Part shown: in pieces, positions 8,093 through 17,841 of the stretch | Layout: every line of letters begins with the position of its first letter | Position numbering within the stretch: position 1 is the first letter of the stretch | Assembly: GCF_000426825.1 (NCBI RefSeq) | Contig: NZ_AUGC01000010.1 | Span: 1-64,000 of the forward strand | DNA from: Thermonema rossianum DSM 10300 | GTDB lineage: Bacteria > Bacteroidota > Bacteroidia > Cytophagales > Thermonemataceae | Direction: 5' to 3' | DNA: 64,000 nucleotides | Program-made: the position numbers and the translations under genes | Notes under the pieces: model-generated | The model's input: the letters and a program-made list of their open reading frames with translations, nothing else | Database searches by the model: none | Told to the model about the DNA's origin: nothing

Positions 8093-8731
8093 ATGGCTTA
8101 TTACATGGAAGAAGCAAAAGAAAGAGTGATACAAAAGGCCGATGAGCTATTTCGCATGTATGGCTTACGCAGCGTGACAATGGACGATTTGGCCAGGGCC
8201 TTGGCTATGTCGAAACGAACACTTTACCAGCTGTTTAAAGACAAACGGGAATTGGTGAAAGAAGCCATCAGCTGCAAGATGGAGGAAGACTATTGTGTGG
8301 TAGAAGAGGCACGCAAAAAGGCTCAGAATGCCATAGAAGAGATTGTTTTGATATTCCAACATTTTCGTACGGTCATTGCCACCTTAAAGCCTACTTTTTT
8401 GTATGAACTGGAGCGCTACTTTCCGGAGGCGTGGCAATTCTTTCATCAGTATAAAAATGAGGTGATTCGCGAACAGGTGGAAAGAAACCTGAAGCGCGGC
8501 ATAGCAGAGGGGGTTTATCGCTCTGACATCCGCCCCGACATATTGGCAGCCATGCGGGTAGAGCAAGTATTTATTGTCTTCAACCCGCAGGTGTTTCCGC
8601 CCGAAAAATTTCACTTCGTAGAGGTGCAGGAAGAACTGCTCAAACATTTTATCTACGGCGTGTTGTCCGAAAAAGGCTTACAACTTGTCAAACAATATGA
8701 AGAAGAAGGAAAACTATGGTTAAACAAATGA
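8093..8731 (+). CDS. TetR/AcrR family transcriptional regulator
   Basis: About 212 aa. The N-terminal helix-turn-helix is clear: RVIQKADELFRMYGLRSVTM then DDLARALAMSKRTLYQLFKDK. The C-terminal ligand-binding part is all helical and has no recognisable subclass. As the first gene of an operon with tolC-, adaptor- and RND-type genes it probably represses the pump and itself through the inverted repeat at 8032-8069. ATG at 8093 is chosen over an upstream TTG (8084); ATG at 8105 is possible. The stop codon overlaps the next start (ATGA). Confidence 0.9.
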   Translation: MAYYMEEAKERVIQKADELFRMYGLRSVTMDDLARALAMSKRTLYQLFKDKRELVKEAISCKMEEDYCVVEEARKKAQNAIEEIVLIFQHFRTVIATLKPTFLYELERYFPEAWQFFHQYKNEVIREQVERNLKRGIAEGVYRSDIRPDILAAMRVEQVFIVFNPQVFPPEKFHFVEVQEELLKHFIYGVLSEKGLQLVKQYEEEGKLWLNK

Positions 8732-10092
8732 AAAAATACCTCTTTGTGGCACTGCTTTCTTGTGCATCTTGGGTAAGTTATGCACAAGAAGAGCGCAATC
8801 CGGAGCAGGCTGCCACCATGAGCTTGCAGGAGTGCATAGAGTATGCCTGGGAGCAAAATGCCGCTATGCGCAAAGCGCAGTACGACGTGCAGAAAGCAAC
8901 CGCGCAGGTGCGTGAAACCGTGGGGGTGGGCTTACCCCAAATCAATGGGCAGGCTCAGTTTATCGACAACATCAACGTGCAGCGCTCTTTTATTCCTGCT
9001 GAGTTTTTTGGAGGGGAGCCCGGCACTTTTATGCCCGTTACTTTCCAGCCGAAGTACAACAGCAATGCTTCCATTACGGCCACCCAATTGATTTTCAACG
9101 GCTCTTACTTCGTGGGCTTGCAGGCATCGCGTGCTTACAAGGAATTTTCCGTGCGTCAATTGGCAGTCAAGAAAGTAGAAGTGGCACAACAAGTTTCCAA
9201 AGCTTATTTAAATGTACTGATCAATGAAGAGCGCTTGGGCTTGTTGCAAGCCAACTTGCAGCGCCTCGACTCGTTGCTTATCCAAACCAAAGCGCTGAAT
9301 GAAGCAGGTTTTGCAGAGGAGATAGATGTATTCCGGGTGGAAGTAGCACGCAACAACCTGCGTGCCGAATATGAAAAGGTGAGCCGCCTGGTGAATTTGA
9401 GCTATGTGCTTTTGAAGTTCCAAATGGGCATGCCCTTAGAGCAAGACCTGAAATTATCACAAACGCTTGCCGATTTTCAGTTGAGCGTAGTGACCCAAGA
9501 AATGCTGCAAGCGGAAGCAGCGGTAGAGAACCGGCCGGAGTACAAGCTCACCGAGCAGGCCATTCACTTGCAAGAGCTGAACAAGAAAAACGTGCTTTCC
9601 GGCTACCTGCCTACGCTTAGCGCCTTTGCTACTATAGGTGCCAACTTCGCCGGACAGAATCTGGATGGATATACCGACTTCGAAAACCGCTGGTTTGAGT
9701 ATTCGCTCGTTGGGCTGCGCTTGGACGTGCCTATCTTCGACGGCTTGCAGAAAAAATACAAGACACAGCAAAACAAAATAGAAATTGCCAAGTTGGAAGA
9801 AGACAAACGCCAGCTGACCCAAGCCATTCAAATGGAGGTCATGCAGGCACAAATCAACTTCCAAAATGCCATCAGCTCATTGGAGGCACAAAAGCGCAAC
9901 CTTGAACTTGCCAAAGAAGTGGCCCGCATTGCAGCCATCAAGTATCAGGAAGGCGTGGGTTCCAACTTGGAAGTGATCGATGCAGAAACAGCCTTCAAGG
10001 AAGCAGAAACAAACTACTACAATGCCTTGTATGAGGCATGGAGTGCCAAAATCGACTTAGACAAAGCCTTAGGTACATTGGTTCAAGAATAA
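8728..10092 (+). CDS. TolC-family outer membrane efflux protein
   Basis: About 454 aa. A signal peptide of about 20 residues (MKKYLFVALLSCASWVSYAQ) is followed by two OEP repeats with the usual features: SLQECIEYAWEQNAAMRKAQ near the start and YQEGVGSNLEVIDAETAF near the end. It forms the outer-membrane channel of the tripartite pump. The start at 8728 overlaps the regulator stop (ATGA); an ATG at 8716 would add four residues before the signal peptide and is less likely. Confidence 0.93.
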   Translation: MKKYLFVALLSCASWVSYAQEERNPEQAATMSLQECIEYAWEQNAAMRKAQYDVQKATAQVRETVGVGLPQINGQAQFIDNINVQRSFIPAEFFGGEPGTFMPVTFQPKYNSNASITATQLIFNGSYFVGLQASRAYKEFSVRQLAVKKVEVAQQVSKAYLNVLINEERLGLLQANLQRLDSLLIQTKALNEAGFAEEIDVFRVEVARNNLRAEYEKVSRLVNLSYVLLKFQMGMPLEQDLKLSQTLADFQLSVVTQEMLQAEAAVENRPEYKLTEQAIHLQELNKKNVLSGYLPTLSAFATIGANFAGQNLDGYTDFENRWFEYSLVGLRLDVPIFDGLQKKYKTQQNKIEIAKLEEDKRQLTQAIQMEVMQAQINFQNAISSLEAQKRNLELAKEVARIAAIKYQEGVGSNLEVIDAETAFKEAETNYYNALYEAWSAKIDLDKALGTLVQE

Positions 10093-10127
10093 AACACAAG
10101 ACTCATCCTTTAAAAACGCACATCGAT

Positions 10128-11264
10128 ATGAAACGAATTTTGATAGCCATAAGCATCCTTGCTTTTGCAGTGGCCTGTGGTGCCAAAAAAGACGACTTGG
10201 CTGCCAAACGGGAGCAGCTTATTCAGAAAAAGAAAGAGCTGGCAAAGCTGGAGGCAGAAGTAAAAGCCTTGGAAAAAGAAATTGCTGCGCTGGACCCGGC
10301 TTTTAAAGAGGAGCTCGAAGACCGCACCTTGATAACCACTTTGCCGGTGGTGCGCACCACCTTTGCCCACTACATAGAAGCACGCGGCAGCGTAGAGGCC
10401 GAAAAAAATGTGCTGATTACACCGCAAACCGTGGGCAAAATCGTGAAGATATATGTAAAAGAAGGGCAGGTGGTGAAGCGCGGACAGGTGATTGCCCGCC
10501 AAGATGTGGACGTTATCTTGAAGAACATAGAGCAAGTAAAGTCTCAATTAGAACTGGCCACCACGCTTTTTGAAAAACAAAAGCGCTTGTGGGAGCAAAA
10601 AATAGGCACCGAAGTGCAGTACCTGCAAGCAAAAACCAATAAAGAGGCGCTGGAACGCCAATTGGCAGCTTTGCAGGCGCAAGCTGATTTGGCGGTTATC
10701 CGTGCACCTTTTAGCGGCATCGTAGATGAGGTTTTTGCCAAAGAAGGCGAGGTGGCCGCACAAGCAACCCCCATTGCACGCTTGGTAAGCCTCAATGAAA
10801 TTAAAGTGGTGGCAGACTTGTCCGAAGCTTATTTGAACCAAGTAAAGACCGGCGACGAAGTGGTGGTAGAGCTACCCACTTTGCAAGAAACACAAAAAGC
10901 ACGCATCACTTACATAGGACAAGTGATAGACCCCACCAACCGCACTTTCCGGGTAGAAGTAGCCTTGCGCAATCCTAATGGAAAAATCAAGCCTGAAATG
11001 GTGGCTATAGTCAAGCTCAAAGACAGCGAAGTGCCCGACGCCGTGGTAGTGCCCGTGAGCCTTGTGCAGGAAGATGCCAACGGAAAGTTCGTGTACATTG
11101 TAGATACTACCACACAGACCGTGCAGCGCCGCAACATTGAAATAGGCAGTGTGTACGATGGCAAAGCACAGGTATTGAAAGGCTTGGAAGGCAACGAAGT
11201 GCTGGTGAATGAAGGATTCCGTTTTGTGTCGGAAGGTAAAAAAGTGAAAATCGCCAAATCTTAA
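10128..11264 (+). CDS. RND efflux periplasmic adaptor, lipoprotein
   Basis: About 378 aa membrane-fusion protein linking the RND pump to the TolC-type channel. The signal peptide ends in a lipobox (FAVAC, Cys near residue 15). A short coiled coil (about 18-50) comes next, then the biotinyl-lipoyl half-motif GKIVKIYVKEGQVVKRGQVI, an alpha-helical hairpin, the second half (APFSGIVDEVFAKEGEV), and beta-barrel and membrane-proximal domains. ATG at 10128 is chosen because it starts the signal peptide; reading further upstream would run into the tolC gene. It is 5 bases upstream of the pump gene. Confidence 0.93.
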   Translation: MKRILIAISILAFAVACGAKKDDLAAKREQLIQKKKELAKLEAEVKALEKEIAALDPAFKEELEDRTLITTLPVVRTTFAHYIEARGSVEAEKNVLITPQTVGKIVKIYVKEGQVVKRGQVIARQDVDVILKNIEQVKSQLELATTLFEKQKRLWEQKIGTEVQYLQAKTNKEALERQLAALQAQADLAVIRAPFSGIVDEVFAKEGEVAAQATPIARLVSLNEIKVVADLSEAYLNQVKTGDEVVVELPTLQETQKARITYIGQVIDPTNRTFRVEVALRNPNGKIKPEMVAIVKLKDSEVPDAVVVPVSLVQEDANGKFVYIVDTTTQTVQRRNIEIGSVYDGKAQVLKGLEGNEVLVNEGFRFVSEGKKVKIAKS

Positions 11265-11269
11265 CGACC

Positions 11270-14200
11270 ATGAGCGCCAACAAACAAAATATAAACGAGC
11301 AAAAGCCGGATATCAAAAAAGAGTTCGGCTTAACCAACCTTGCGGTGGGCAATGTGACCAGCGTGGTGATTCTCACCGTCTTGATTGTGCTTTTTGGGGC
11401 AATGTCGTATGTACAAATGCCCAAAGAGACTTTCCCGGAGATTGTGATACCTACTATTTACGTAGGTACGCCTTACCCCGGCAACTCGCCCATCGATATG
11501 GAAAACCTGGTTACACGCCCTATTGAAAAAGAAATCAAATCTATTTCCGGGGTGAAGGACATAAAGTCCACTTCCATTCAGGACTACTCAACCATTATCG
11601 TGGAGTTTAACCCCGATGTGGAAGTGGAAAAGGCATTGCAGGATGTAAAAGACGCAGTGGACAGAGCCGAGTTGCCCAACGACTTGCCCTCCGACCCGAA
11701 TGTGTTTGACATTAACCTTTCGGAAATCCCCATCATGTTCATCAACATATCGGGCAACTATGATGTGGAAACCCTGAAAGAGTATGCCGAGTACTTGCAA
11801 GACGAAATTGAAAAGCTGCCCGAAATATCGGAAGCTCCCATACGGGGTGCACTTGAGCGCGAAGTGAAAATAGAAGTGGACCCCTTCAAAATGGAAGCCC
11901 GTCAGGTGTCTTTCATGGACATTGAAAACGCCATTAAACAAGAAAACATCACCCTTTCGGGTGGTAATATCAAAGAAGGCGACTTCCGTAGAACCATCCG
12001 CATCGATGGCGAATTCAAAAACCGCGAGCAAATAGAAAATATTGTGGTGAAGCAGGAGCGGGGCGAAGTGGTTTACCTGAAAGATATTGCCGACGTGTAT
12101 GTGGAAAACAGCTATAAAGAACGTGAAAGCTATGCCCGCTCGTCAGGTCTGCCGGTGGTAACTATTAACGTGGTGAAGCGAAGCGGCGAAAACCTGATTG
12201 ATGCCGCCGACAAAATCAAGCAGATCATTGAAGTTGCCAAGCAGAAAAAATTCCCCGAAGACTTGCAGGTAACCATTACCAACGACCAATCGAAGCGTAC
12301 GCGCTCGCAGCTGGCAAACCTTGAAAACAGCATCATTTCCGGGGTGATTTTGGTGGTGCTTGTGCTGCTCTTCTTCTTGGGCTTGCGTAATGCCTTGTTT
12401 GTGGGCATTGCCATTCCTTTGTCCATGTTCATGTCGTTCATGATACTGGATGCGGCCGGCGTGACTCTGAACCTGATGGTGCTCTTCTCGCTCATCTTGG
12501 CATTGGGTATGCTCGTGGACAACGGTATTGTGATTATTGAAAACATCTACCGGCAGTTGGAAGAAGGCAAGCCCATTTTGCAAGCAGTAAAAGAAGGTGT
12601 TGGTGAAGTGGCTGTGCCTATCATTGCTTCCACGGTTACTACCGTAGTGGCTTTCGTGCCTTTGGCATTTTGGAGTGGCATCATCGGGGAGTTCATGAAG
12701 TACCTGCCCATCACTTTGATTATCACCTTGTCTTCATCTCTTTTTGTTGCTTTGGTTATCAACCCCGCTTTTGCCGTGCTGTTCATGCGCAAAGACGACG
12801 CCGACGGCAAAGCGTCGCGCAGCCCGAAAACCATTAAAGTGGGCATAGCCCTTACGCTGATTGGACTTGCATTCTTTGGATTGAAGCTTGCCGGTGCGCT
12901 AAGCACTTTCACCCTTCCCAACATCTTCGTAACTGCCGGTTTGCTTACCCTGATTTATCAATATGCGCTTATTCCGGCGACGCACTGGTTCCAGGACACC
13001 CTGTTGCCCGGCATCGAAGCGGTTTACTCGCGTTTTATACGCTTTGCCCTTCGTGGACGGAACCCCTATTACTTCCTCGGAGGCACCTTCTTACTGTTGA
13101 TTTTCTCTATTATGCTGTTGGGTATCAGCGCACCCAAAGTGAACTTCTTCCCTGTGAATGAGCCGGAGTACATCAACGTATTTATAGAAAAGCCGATTGG
13201 TACCGACATCGAAGCAACCAATCGTCAGGTAGAGCAGATAGAAAAAGACTTGATGGAGTTGCTCAAGCCCTACGATTTCATGATTGAGTCGTTTATTGCA
13301 CAGGTAGGAGCAGGTACCGGCGAAGATGGCTTCGGTAGTCAAGGGGGAAATACACCACATAAAGGCAAAATCACCATTAGCTTCGTGGACTATGAGTTGC
13401 GCAAGGGCGTATCTACTGCCAAGCTGATGGAGGACGTGCGCCGCGCATTGAACAAATACCCGGGCGTGGTTATTACGGTAGAGAAAAACCGCAGCGGACC
13501 ACCTGTTGGTAAGCCCATCAACATAGAGGTGGCAGGCGAGGACTACGATAAACTCATTGCCATCTCTCAACAAGTGATTAACCGCATTGAGGCGGCGGGC
13601 ATTCCGGGCATTGAAGAGCTGAAAACAGACCTTGAAACCGGCAAACCGGAATTGGTAGTGGAAATAGACCGCGAGAAAGCACGCCGTTTCGGAGTATCGA
13701 CTTATTCTATTGCCAATGAAATACGTACGGCACTGTTTGGCAAAGAGGTGTCGAAGTTTAAAGAAGGCGAAGACGAATATCCCATTTATGTGCGCCTGAA
13801 GGAAGAGTACCGCCACGACCTCGATGCGCTGCTCAACAAAAACATTACTTTCCGCAACAATCGCGGGCAAATACAGCAAGTTCCCATTTCGGCAGTGGCC
13901 AAGGTGCGTTATTCTTCGACTTATGGCTCGGTGAAGCGCAAAGACCTCGACCGTGTCATTAGTATCTATTCCAACGTGAAAGAGGGATACAACGCCAACG
14001 AGATAGTGCAGCAAATCAAAAACGAGTTGAAAGACCTGGAGTTGCCTGAGGGCTACTCTGTGAAGTTCACCGGTGAGCAAGAAGAACAACAAAAATCCAT
14101 GCAGTTCTTGATGAAGGCGTTGCTTATTGCGGTGTTTGCTATCTTCTTGATTATTGTTACGCAGTTCAACTCTATTTCGGCGCCTTTCATCATCATGACT

Positions 14201-14752
14201 TCGGTGCTGTTTAGTACCATTGGGGTGTTCTTGGGCTTGGTGGCTTTCCAAATGGACTTTGTCGTAATTATGACCGGCATTGGTATCATTTCTTTGGCCG
14301 GTGTGGTGGTGAATAATGCCATTGTGTTGATCGACTACACCAATTTGACCCGCAAGCGCCGCAAAGCAGAACTGGGATTGGCAGATGAAGAATTCCTTTC
14401 ACGCAAGGATTTGGTGGAAGTAGTAGCCAAAGCAGGGCAAACCCGTCTGCGCCCGGTATTGCTGACAGCCATCACTACCGTTCTGGGCTTGATTCCATTG
14501 GCTATTGGGTTGAACATCGATTTCTTTGGTTTGTTTGCCCGCTTCGAGCCCAATATTTACTACGGTGGCGACAACGCGCTTTTCTGGGGACCTATGGCTT
14601 GGACGGTCATTTTTGGGCTTACTTTCGCCACTTTCTTGACCCTGGTGATTGTGCCGGTGATGTATATGATTGCCGACCGCCTGAAGGCCGGCTTGCGCAA
14701 GCGTAAGGTGCAAGCTACAACGGAAGCGAAAGAAGAAGCAATCTCTGTATAA
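11270..14752 (+). CDS. RND-family efflux pump, inner-membrane component
   Basis: 1160 aa, slightly longer than the typical 1030-1050 aa of AcrB-type pumps. Twelve TM helices are expected; the TM1 block and the hydrophobic clusters near residues 345-520 and 950-1140 can be seen. The proton-relay region includes LGMLVDNGIVIIENIYRQLE (TM4, with Asp), and the TM11-12 region has GVVVNNAIVLIDYTN. The large periplasmic loops are present. An insert of about 60 aa with two hydrophobic stretches lies around residues 505-580. Substrates could be drugs, bile-like or other lipophilic compounds and cannot be told from sequence. Confidence 0.95.
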   Translation: MSANKQNINEQKPDIKKEFGLTNLAVGNVTSVVILTVLIVLFGAMSYVQMPKETFPEIVIPTIYVGTPYPGNSPIDMENLVTRPIEKEIKSISGVKDIKSTSIQDYSTIIVEFNPDVEVEKALQDVKDAVDRAELPNDLPSDPNVFDINLSEIPIMFINISGNYDVETLKEYAEYLQDEIEKLPEISEAPIRGALEREVKIEVDPFKMEARQVSFMDIENAIKQENITLSGGNIKEGDFRRTIRIDGEFKNREQIENIVVKQERGEVVYLKDIADVYVENSYKERESYARSSGLPVVTINVVKRSGENLIDAADKIKQIIEVAKQKKFPEDLQVTITNDQSKRTRSQLANLENSIISGVILVVLVLLFFLGLRNALFVGIAIPLSMFMSFMILDAAGVTLNLMVLFSLILALGMLVDNGIVIIENIYRQLEEGKPILQAVKEGVGEVAVPIIASTVTTVVAFVPLAFWSGIIGEFMKYLPITLIITLSSSLFVALVINPAFAVLFMRKDDADGKASRSPKTIKVGIALTLIGLAFFGLKLAGALSTFTLPNIFVTAGLLTLIYQYALIPATHWFQDTLLPGIEAVYSRFIRFALRGRNPYYFLGGTFLLLIFSIMLLGISAPKVNFFPVNEPEYINVFIEKPIGTDIEATNRQVEQIEKDLMELLKPYDFMIESFIAQVGAGTGEDGFGSQGGNTPHKGKITISFVDYELRKGVSTAKLMEDVRRALNKYPGVVITVEKNRSGPPVGKPINIEVAGEDYDKLIAISQQVINRIEAAGIPGIEELKTDLETGKPELVVEIDREKARRFGVSTYSIANEIRTALFGKEVSKFKEGEDEYPIYVRLKEEYRHDLDALLNKNITFRNNRGQIQQVPISAVAKVRYSSTYGSVKRKDLDRVISIYSNVKEGYNANEIVQQIKNELKDLELPEGYSVKFTGEQEEQQKSMQFLMKALLIAVFAIFLIIVTQFNSISAPFIIMTSVLFSTIGVFLGLVAFQMDFVVIMTGIGIISLAGVVVNNAIVLIDYTNLTRKRRKAELGLADEEFLSRKDLVEVVAKAGQTRLRPVLLTAITTVLGLIPLAIGLNIDFFGLFARFEPNIYYGGDNALFWGPMAWTVIFGLTFATFLTLVIVPVMYMIADRLKAGLRKRKVQATTEAKEEAISV

Positions 14753-14783
14753 CTACATACCTCCTCCTTTTTAAAGGTATAAG

Positions 14784-14816
14784 AAAAAAGGCGCAAGCAT
14801 TGCTTGTGCCTTTTTT
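14784..14816. terminator. Bidirectional Rho-independent terminator
   Basis: AAAAAAGGCGCAAGCA and TGCTTGTGCCTTTTTT form a hairpin with an A-run before it and a T-run after it. It ends the efflux operon on the plus strand and could also end the TM2-protein transcript on the minus strand. Confidence 0.85.
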
Positions 14817-14844
14817 GCTGTTTAGAAAAACAAAAGGTGTTTTT

Positions 14845-15216
14845 TTATATCTCCGATAATAGCTTTTGCTTTAAATACTCAAACTCTTCGAAGTTGATGC
14901 TCCCTTTTTCATACATGCTTTCCAGCTCTTTCAGTTGCTTGGCAACCAATAAACTTTGTTGTTTGCGTGGAAGCCTCCTCTGCTTTAAACCACCTTTCAT
15001 CCGGTTTGAAAGAAAGGCGTGGGTATTATACCGGGCATCAAATACATCATCATCCATGAGCAGGAAAGCAATGGTATCGATGATAGAGCCTATGCCAAGC
15101 AGTCCGCAAGTCAGCAGGTAAAGAATCCCCAAGCCCGGTTGGTTTAAATAAAACCGGTGTATTCCGAAGTTACCAAACAAGAAAGCAAGTACGGCTGTCA
15201 GCAGGCGTTTTTTCAT
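14845..15216 (-). CDS. TM2 domain protein with a C-terminal SHOCT-like segment
   Basis: 123 aa. Two TM helices with the TM2 signature (FGNFGIHRFYLNQPGLGILYLL then GIGSIIDTIAFLL) are followed by a basic linker and a C-terminal SHOCT-like helix pair (KELESMYEKGSINFEEFEYL). TM2 proteins are common in Bacteroidota and their role is not well defined. Its terminator is shared with the efflux operon. Confidence 0.85.
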   Translation of the reverse strand: MKKRLLTAVLAFLFGNFGIHRFYLNQPGLGILYLLTCGLLGIGSIIDTIAFLLMDDDVFDARYNTHAFLSNRMKGGLKQRRLPRKQQSLLVAKQLKELESMYEKGSINFEEFEYLKQKLLSEI

Positions 15217-15283
15217 TCTTTTGAACTCAATAGTTTGCTTGTTAGTGTGGTAGCAGCAATAAAAGTTAGCACTTCTTTTCGCT

Positions 15284-17812
15284 CTACTTTAAAGAAACAC
15301 GCAACAGCTTGGCGGTGTTTCCATAAATAGCCGACACCTCAACATATTCACCGGCTGAAAGTGCACAGGCATTTTGCACCTTCTCTATACTATTGACTAC
15401 AAACTCGCCTTTATGGTTGAGCAGGTAGGCAAGAGCTACACCGGGCTCTATCACCAGGAAGTAGTCGCGGTTGCGGTGCCGGAATGCTTGTATTTTCATG
15501 TCGTCAGTGGCAGAGAAGCGCTGCTCCCATAGTAAATCGCCTTTGGGCGAATAAAGGCTTAATTCATTTAAGTGTTGCTTTACAATCCAAAAGCCCGATG
15601 AGTGGTGCACTATTTTAAAGAAGCTGCCTTCCTTGCGGGGTAGTTGCAGTTTGCTTATAGTGTTGCCTTGGGTGTTCAAAACATGAAGCAACCCTTTTTC
15701 GCCAATGATGTAGATGAGTCCGCGCCGGGCATCTACATAATAATCCGTAGGACGTTCAGACAAAGCCACAGGAAAGCCCGCATAAGGCTCACCCCGACGG
15801 TTTAACAACAGGCATCCGTTTTCCCGTAGCAAGACTATAAAATAGTCCTTACTTTCATGGCGGAAATGGTGCGTGGGTTGTACCATATGTCCTTCGATGC
15901 GCTTGGGGTTCCAGCCTGCCAACAGTTTCCCTTCTTTGTTAAGCAACAAAATTTCGTCGCGGGTATTGTTGATTACCCAGCGATAGTTATGTGAGCCGTC
16001 GTAGTCTGCCACACTCAGGTGGCGCAGTTGAGATTGCAGGGGCAAAGGAAGGGGATAGTTTTTGACAGGCCGCCCCAGGCGGTCAAACAAAGCGAGGTGC
16101 TGCTCGCATCCAATGAGGTATTGATATTTGTTGTTGTTGTAATAGTCCACCTCTATGGCAGGAGTAACCGGGTTCCCGGGCAGGTTTCTTTTCCAGCGCA
16201 GTTTACCCTCTCTCGACAGCAAAGCTATTTCTTGAAGGTCATTCAGCAGCAAAATATCCGGATGGGGGCTTGTGTGGTTTTCTACTCTTTGCACGCCGGT
16301 TAAAATACCATCGCCTATTTCCACTGCCCACAGCTGTTCGACTTTTCCGGTGGAAGTTTCGGCAGAAGCGTTGGAGTCTAAAGACATGACAGCTTCTTCC
16401 TGCCCCAGCTGAATAAATATTTTGCTTTCGGCGGGGGTCATGTTCAGCTCCAATCCGCGCAGGGCCGGTAAGGGCAGTTGCTGCATCAGTGCGTCGCTGT
16501 ACTCGTCCGGAAGCTGAATAAAGCAAATATCCTGCTCGGTGGGAATGGAGCGCAGATATTGCATGGTAGATACATTCTTACCCCAGGTGCGCTCCTGCCG
16601 GTAGTAATGGATGGCTTCCTCGAGCAGGTCGGCACTGGGCGATACAAGCAAGGAACGTCCTTCATCCAGCAAAGCCCCCCAATAAATGCTCAAATCCGGA
16701 AATTGACGGGGCAGATGGGCTTGTAAGGCAGCACGCATGCTGTCGCGAATGGCAAAAACTACATCATGTAAAAATGCTTCGTGCTTGAGGCGACGACAGT
16801 GCTCTTCAAGCGCCCCACGGCTCTGCACACTCAAGAAAGCTATAGACCGGCTCTTTTGCAAGCTGTCGGTGTAAAAACACATTTCACCACCTACCCATGG
16901 AAGCGGTGGGGCATCCGGTATGGCAGCCGGGTTGCCATAGCCCGGCACAATACTTACTTTGTAAATACTTGTAAGGAAGTCGGGAATCAAATGCACCTGA
17001 CGAAAGCCGCCGGGTGATACATGTCGCCAACGGTTGAGATCATGTACGGCATAGCCGGGCGTCAAAAAGTTACCGCTAAGCCACCAACCACTGTTTGCGG
17101 GTGTCAGCTGTGCATAAATGAGCGTGTTGGCAGCGGGCGCATCGTGAAACAAATGTTCGATGCCTCTTTGAAAGCGCTCGATAAGATGAAAGCGGAAAAA
17201 GACGCTAATTGCTTTAGTGTGGTTTTCGGGATGAAAAATGCGCTGTAAACGTTCCGGTTGTCCCCAGTAGTTATGGCGGAGGGTATATTCCAGGTAGTCG
17301 GCGGTGAAGCTGACGAGCAGGTAATTCTTTTCCACGCAAAAACTAATATACCGCTTGCTTTGGCGCTCTTCGAGCCGCAAGATGCGGCGTCCTTCCAGTT
17401 GATAATCCTCACTGATGAAGTCGCGGGCAAACAAGGATTCTATGTTGGATAAAATACTGCTGCGCTCTTTGTCACGCAGGGGAATGCACAGCACGCCCTT
17501 TGTCTGTTGAGGGTTTTGAAAATCAGCGCTAAGCCAGGCGGTGCGTTTGGGGTCGCTTTGCAGTAAAAGGCGCAGCAAGCGCCATGCACTTTCGGGGGTC
17601 TGCCGGTTGATGATATAACGCGCATAGGGGCTTTGCTCCAAGTAATTGAGCAGGAGTGCCGTCGTAGGGAAATAAAAAAGCATTTCCTCTTGATGCGGGA
17701 TGCTTTTTTCGGTAGAATACTGATAACGTTGAGGATAAACCCACAAGAAGTAATAGCTGAGAAACAAAGCAAAAAACAGAAATATCAGTATGGTGATTTT
17801 ACGCCAATTCAT
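15284..17812 (-). CDS. Membrane-anchored protein of unknown function with a C-terminal beta-propeller
   Basis: 842 aa. One N-terminal TM helix (about residues 6-28) acts as an uncleaved anchor. Residues about 40-450 form a domain with the feel of DUF3352 (alternating strand blocks, repeated short motifs such as FYFPTTALLL), but I do not recognise a family with certainty. Residues about 490-840 contain repeated strands of the type LLNDLQEIALLSREGKLRWKR, IGCEQHLALFDRLGRPVKNYP and LLNKEGKLLAGWN, typical of a PQQ/WD-type propeller. No catalytic motif seen. The neighbours give no clue beyond shared orientation with the YdcF-type gene, 29 bases away. Confidence 0.6.
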   Translation of the reverse strand: MNWRKITILIFLFFALFLSYYFLWVYPQRYQYSTEKSIPHQEEMLFYFPTTALLLNYLEQSPYARYIINRQTPESAWRLLRLLLQSDPKRTAWLSADFQNPQQTKGVLCIPLRDKERSSILSNIESLFARDFISEDYQLEGRRILRLEERQSKRYISFCVEKNYLLVSFTADYLEYTLRHNYWGQPERLQRIFHPENHTKAISVFFRFHLIERFQRGIEHLFHDAPAANTLIYAQLTPANSGWWLSGNFLTPGYAVHDLNRWRHVSPGGFRQVHLIPDFLTSIYKVSIVPGYGNPAAIPDAPPLPWVGGEMCFYTDSLQKSRSIAFLSVQSRGALEEHCRRLKHEAFLHDVVFAIRDSMRAALQAHLPRQFPDLSIYWGALLDEGRSLLVSPSADLLEEAIHYYRQERTWGKNVSTMQYLRSIPTEQDICFIQLPDEYSDALMQQLPLPALRGLELNMTPAESKIFIQLGQEEAVMSLDSNASAETSTGKVEQLWAVEIGDGILTGVQRVENHTSPHPDILLLNDLQEIALLSREGKLRWKRNLPGNPVTPAIEVDYYNNNKYQYLIGCEQHLALFDRLGRPVKNYPLPLPLQSQLRHLSVADYDGSHNYRWVINNTRDEILLLNKEGKLLAGWNPKRIEGHMVQPTHHFRHESKDYFIVLLRENGCLLLNRRGEPYAGFPVALSERPTDYYVDARRGLIYIIGEKGLLHVLNTQGNTISKLQLPRKEGSFFKIVHHSSGFWIVKQHLNELSLYSPKGDLLWEQRFSATDDMKIQAFRHRNRDYFLVIEPGVALAYLLNHKGEFVVNSIEKVQNACALSAGEYVEVSAIYGNTAKLLRVSLK

Positions 17813-17841
17813 CTTTGGTAGTAAGTTATGTTACAAGCCTT

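Noticed and set aside
13091-14251. Open frame of 386 codons on the minus strand inside the RND pump gene
   Set aside because: It is antisense to the conserved second half of an RND pump; the His/Gln-rich translation shows no family.
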